From an uncultured Lachnospira sp. (lineage in GTDB: Bacteria; Bacillota; Clostridia; Lachnospirales; Lachnospiraceae), in NCBI GenBank assembly GCA_946186125.1, contig CAMHLZ010000021.1, forward strand, positions 1 through 56,873: a stretch of DNA of 56,873 nucleotides, in the 5' to 3' direction. The position numbers were made by a program, and so were the translations under genes. This document shows positions 55,928-56,873 of this stretch, piece after piece; position 1 is the first letter of the stretch; each line of letters begins with the position of its first letter. Under the pieces are notes generated by a model. It was not told the origin of the DNA. It made no database searches and saw only the letters and a list, made by a program, of their open reading frames with translations.

Positions 55928-56873
55928 TTATTTTTTGATTGTCATGCTCTTTTTCAGATAACCGGTCTTTTTCGTGAATAATTTCTTATACTTCTTCACT
56001 CTGCTTGTCGGAACTTTAAACTTCGCTTTAGCGTTTATATTTTTCCATGCATTTTTTCCAACCTTATTTATCTTTTTAGATTTAATGACAATGGTTTTTA
56101 ATTGTTTGTCATCTGCAAAGGCATTGCTGCCAATTTCAGTTATCTGACTTCCTATAGTCAGTTTCTTTAACTTTTTATTGTTTGCAAATGCTTTACTTTC
56201 TATCCTAGTTACTTTGAATTTTTTACCTCCAATACTTATTTTATCCGGTATCACTACAATGGTCTTATTCTTTTTCAAAGCTTTTTTAATAGATACTTTG
56301 CCTTTTCCAAGTATTTTACAATTATAGTTCTTTACTTTGTAAACCTTATTTTTATACACATTTACACTGTATTGTAGATTCTTTGTTCCTATATAATTTC
56401 CTTTTGCTTCAAAGGTAACTGTGTATTTACCTAATTTTTTACCGTTTCCGCTGTATTTTACAGAATAATCATTTTTTGTATAAGCTGCCGGTGTGACTAC
56501 CTTAGGACGTTGAACCTTGCCGTTCCACTCTAATTCAGTTTTATTTAACGTGATATTATCGCCACTTATGTCTTTTGGATTAATTATTGCATCTACAATA
56601 TAATCGTAGGTTTTTCCGGCTCTTGTAATCTTAACCTTTATCTTTTTGCTATCAGCTACATTCGTAACCGTAGGCATTGTTTCGCTCCATGTATTACTAT
56701 CCGTGCTGTACTCTACCTTGTCTGTAGCAGATACATTCTTAAGTACAACAGCCGGATGTGCTTTTCCGTCATAGTCAGCTGAAATGCCACTTACTTCTAT
56801 GTTTTGGCCATCCGCTTGTGTTGTTGTCTCGTCCTGCTTTGTTGTTGTCTCGTCCTGCTTTGTTGTTGTCTCG
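55928..56873 (-). CDS. Surface protein with MBG-like region and BspA-type leucine-rich repeats, N-terminus cut
   Basis: The frame is open from the stop at 55928 to the window edge, so the ATG at 56677 is internal. Visible are about 315 residues: a Thr-rich linker of ETTTKQD repeats, a beta-sandwich stretch with ADYDGKAHPAVVLKN (bacterial Ig-like/MBG type), a second Ig-like segment (TPAAYTKNDYSVKYSG), and a C-terminal BspA-like leucine-rich repeat pair (IESKAFANNKKLKKLTIGSQ, then IGSNAFADDKQLKTIVI). No sorting signal or anchor is at the C-terminus. Such proteins are secreted adhesins or binding proteins in gut Firmicutes; the ligand is unknown. Confidence 0.85.
   Translation of the reverse strand, partial: ETTTKQDETTTKQDETTTQADGQNIEVSGISADYDGKAHPAVVLKNVSATDKVEYSTDSNTWSETMPTVTNVADSKKIKVKITRAGKTYDYIVDAIINPKDISGDNITLNKTELEWNGKVQRPKVVTPAAYTKNDYSVKYSGNGKKLGKYTVTFEAKGNYIGTKNLQYSVNVYKNKVYKVKNYNCKILGKGKVSIKKALKKNKTIVVIPDKISIGGKKFKVTRIESKAFANNKKLKKLTIGSQITEIGSNAFADDKQLKTIVIKSKKINKVGKNAWKNINAKAKFKVPTSRVKKYKKLFTKKTGYLKKSMTIKK
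56821..56873. repeat. 21-bp tandem repeat in the surface-protein gene
   Basis: Two and a half exact copies of a 21-bp unit (starts 56821, 56842, 56863) encode ETTTKQD repeats and run into the window edge. The identical copies suggest length variation by slippage. Confidence 0.9.

Noticed and set aside
1-56873. CRISPR array, prophage, insertion sequence or toxin-antitoxin pair
   Set aside because: No regular repeat-spacer pattern, transposase, integrase or recognisable toxin gene was found.

Overview
The window reads as chromosomal DNA of a low-GC Firmicute, most likely a motile member of the Lachnospiraceae (class Clostridia). This rests on the gene content: a type III glutamine synthetase (GlnN), paired GlgC/GlgD, SpoVG, a DnaD/DnaI-type helicase-loading pair, a class B sortase, FtsEX with a coiled-coil M23 hydrolase, and a chemotaxis receptor. 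Strong AGGAGG-type ribosome sites and AT-rich sigma-A promoters with 17-bp spacers agree. There is no rRNA operon, prophage, transposase gene or CRISPR array. The species is inferred from sequence features alone.

Layout. 1-7.2 kb (minus): a truncated HD-domain protein, guaA, and uvrB-uvrA behind a LexA-type SOS box. 7.2-12.4 kb (minus): a wall-remodelling and division operon, PucR-type regulator, ftsE, ftsX, EnvC-like M23 protein, S41 protease. 12.5-17.4 kb: an orphan multi-sugar ABC ATPase (msmK-like), an operon of acyl-ACP thioesterase, cvfB, ridA and a CPBP protease, then tRNA-Gln between two elaborate palindromic intergenic elements. 17.4-22.3 kb (minus): truA with an unknown small gene behind a sigma-28-like promoter, then a zinc-ribbon protein, TPM-domain protein, ppiB, HAD hydrolase and GNAT acetyltransferase. 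22.6-34 kb (minus): glnN with a structured leader, sortase B, fba, pth-mfd, and glgC-glgD-spoVG.

34-39.2 kb (plus): murC, then a compact cluster of DnaA boxes (six perfect TTATCCACA sites in 134 bp plus two near matches) directly before dnaD-dnaI, then prs behind its own promoter. 39.2-53.3 kb (minus): a class A penicillin-binding protein, asnS, a large surface protein with a degenerate peptidase-like tail, a glycogen-debranching-type enzyme and a secreted CHAP/SH3/ricin-like protein, followed by panG-panB-panC-panD-coaBC, which is almost a full route from ketoisovalerate to phosphopantetheine. 53.5-55.8 kb (plus): a chemotaxis receptor and plsC. The right edge cuts a BspA-like leucine-rich-repeat surface protein.

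The most interesting signals are the DnaA-box cluster in front of the helicase-loader genes, the 152-bp element at 17146-17297 with perfect 18-bp terminal inverted repeats and nested inner stems, the attenuator-like leader of glnN, and the sigma-28-like promoter of the unknown gene before truA.
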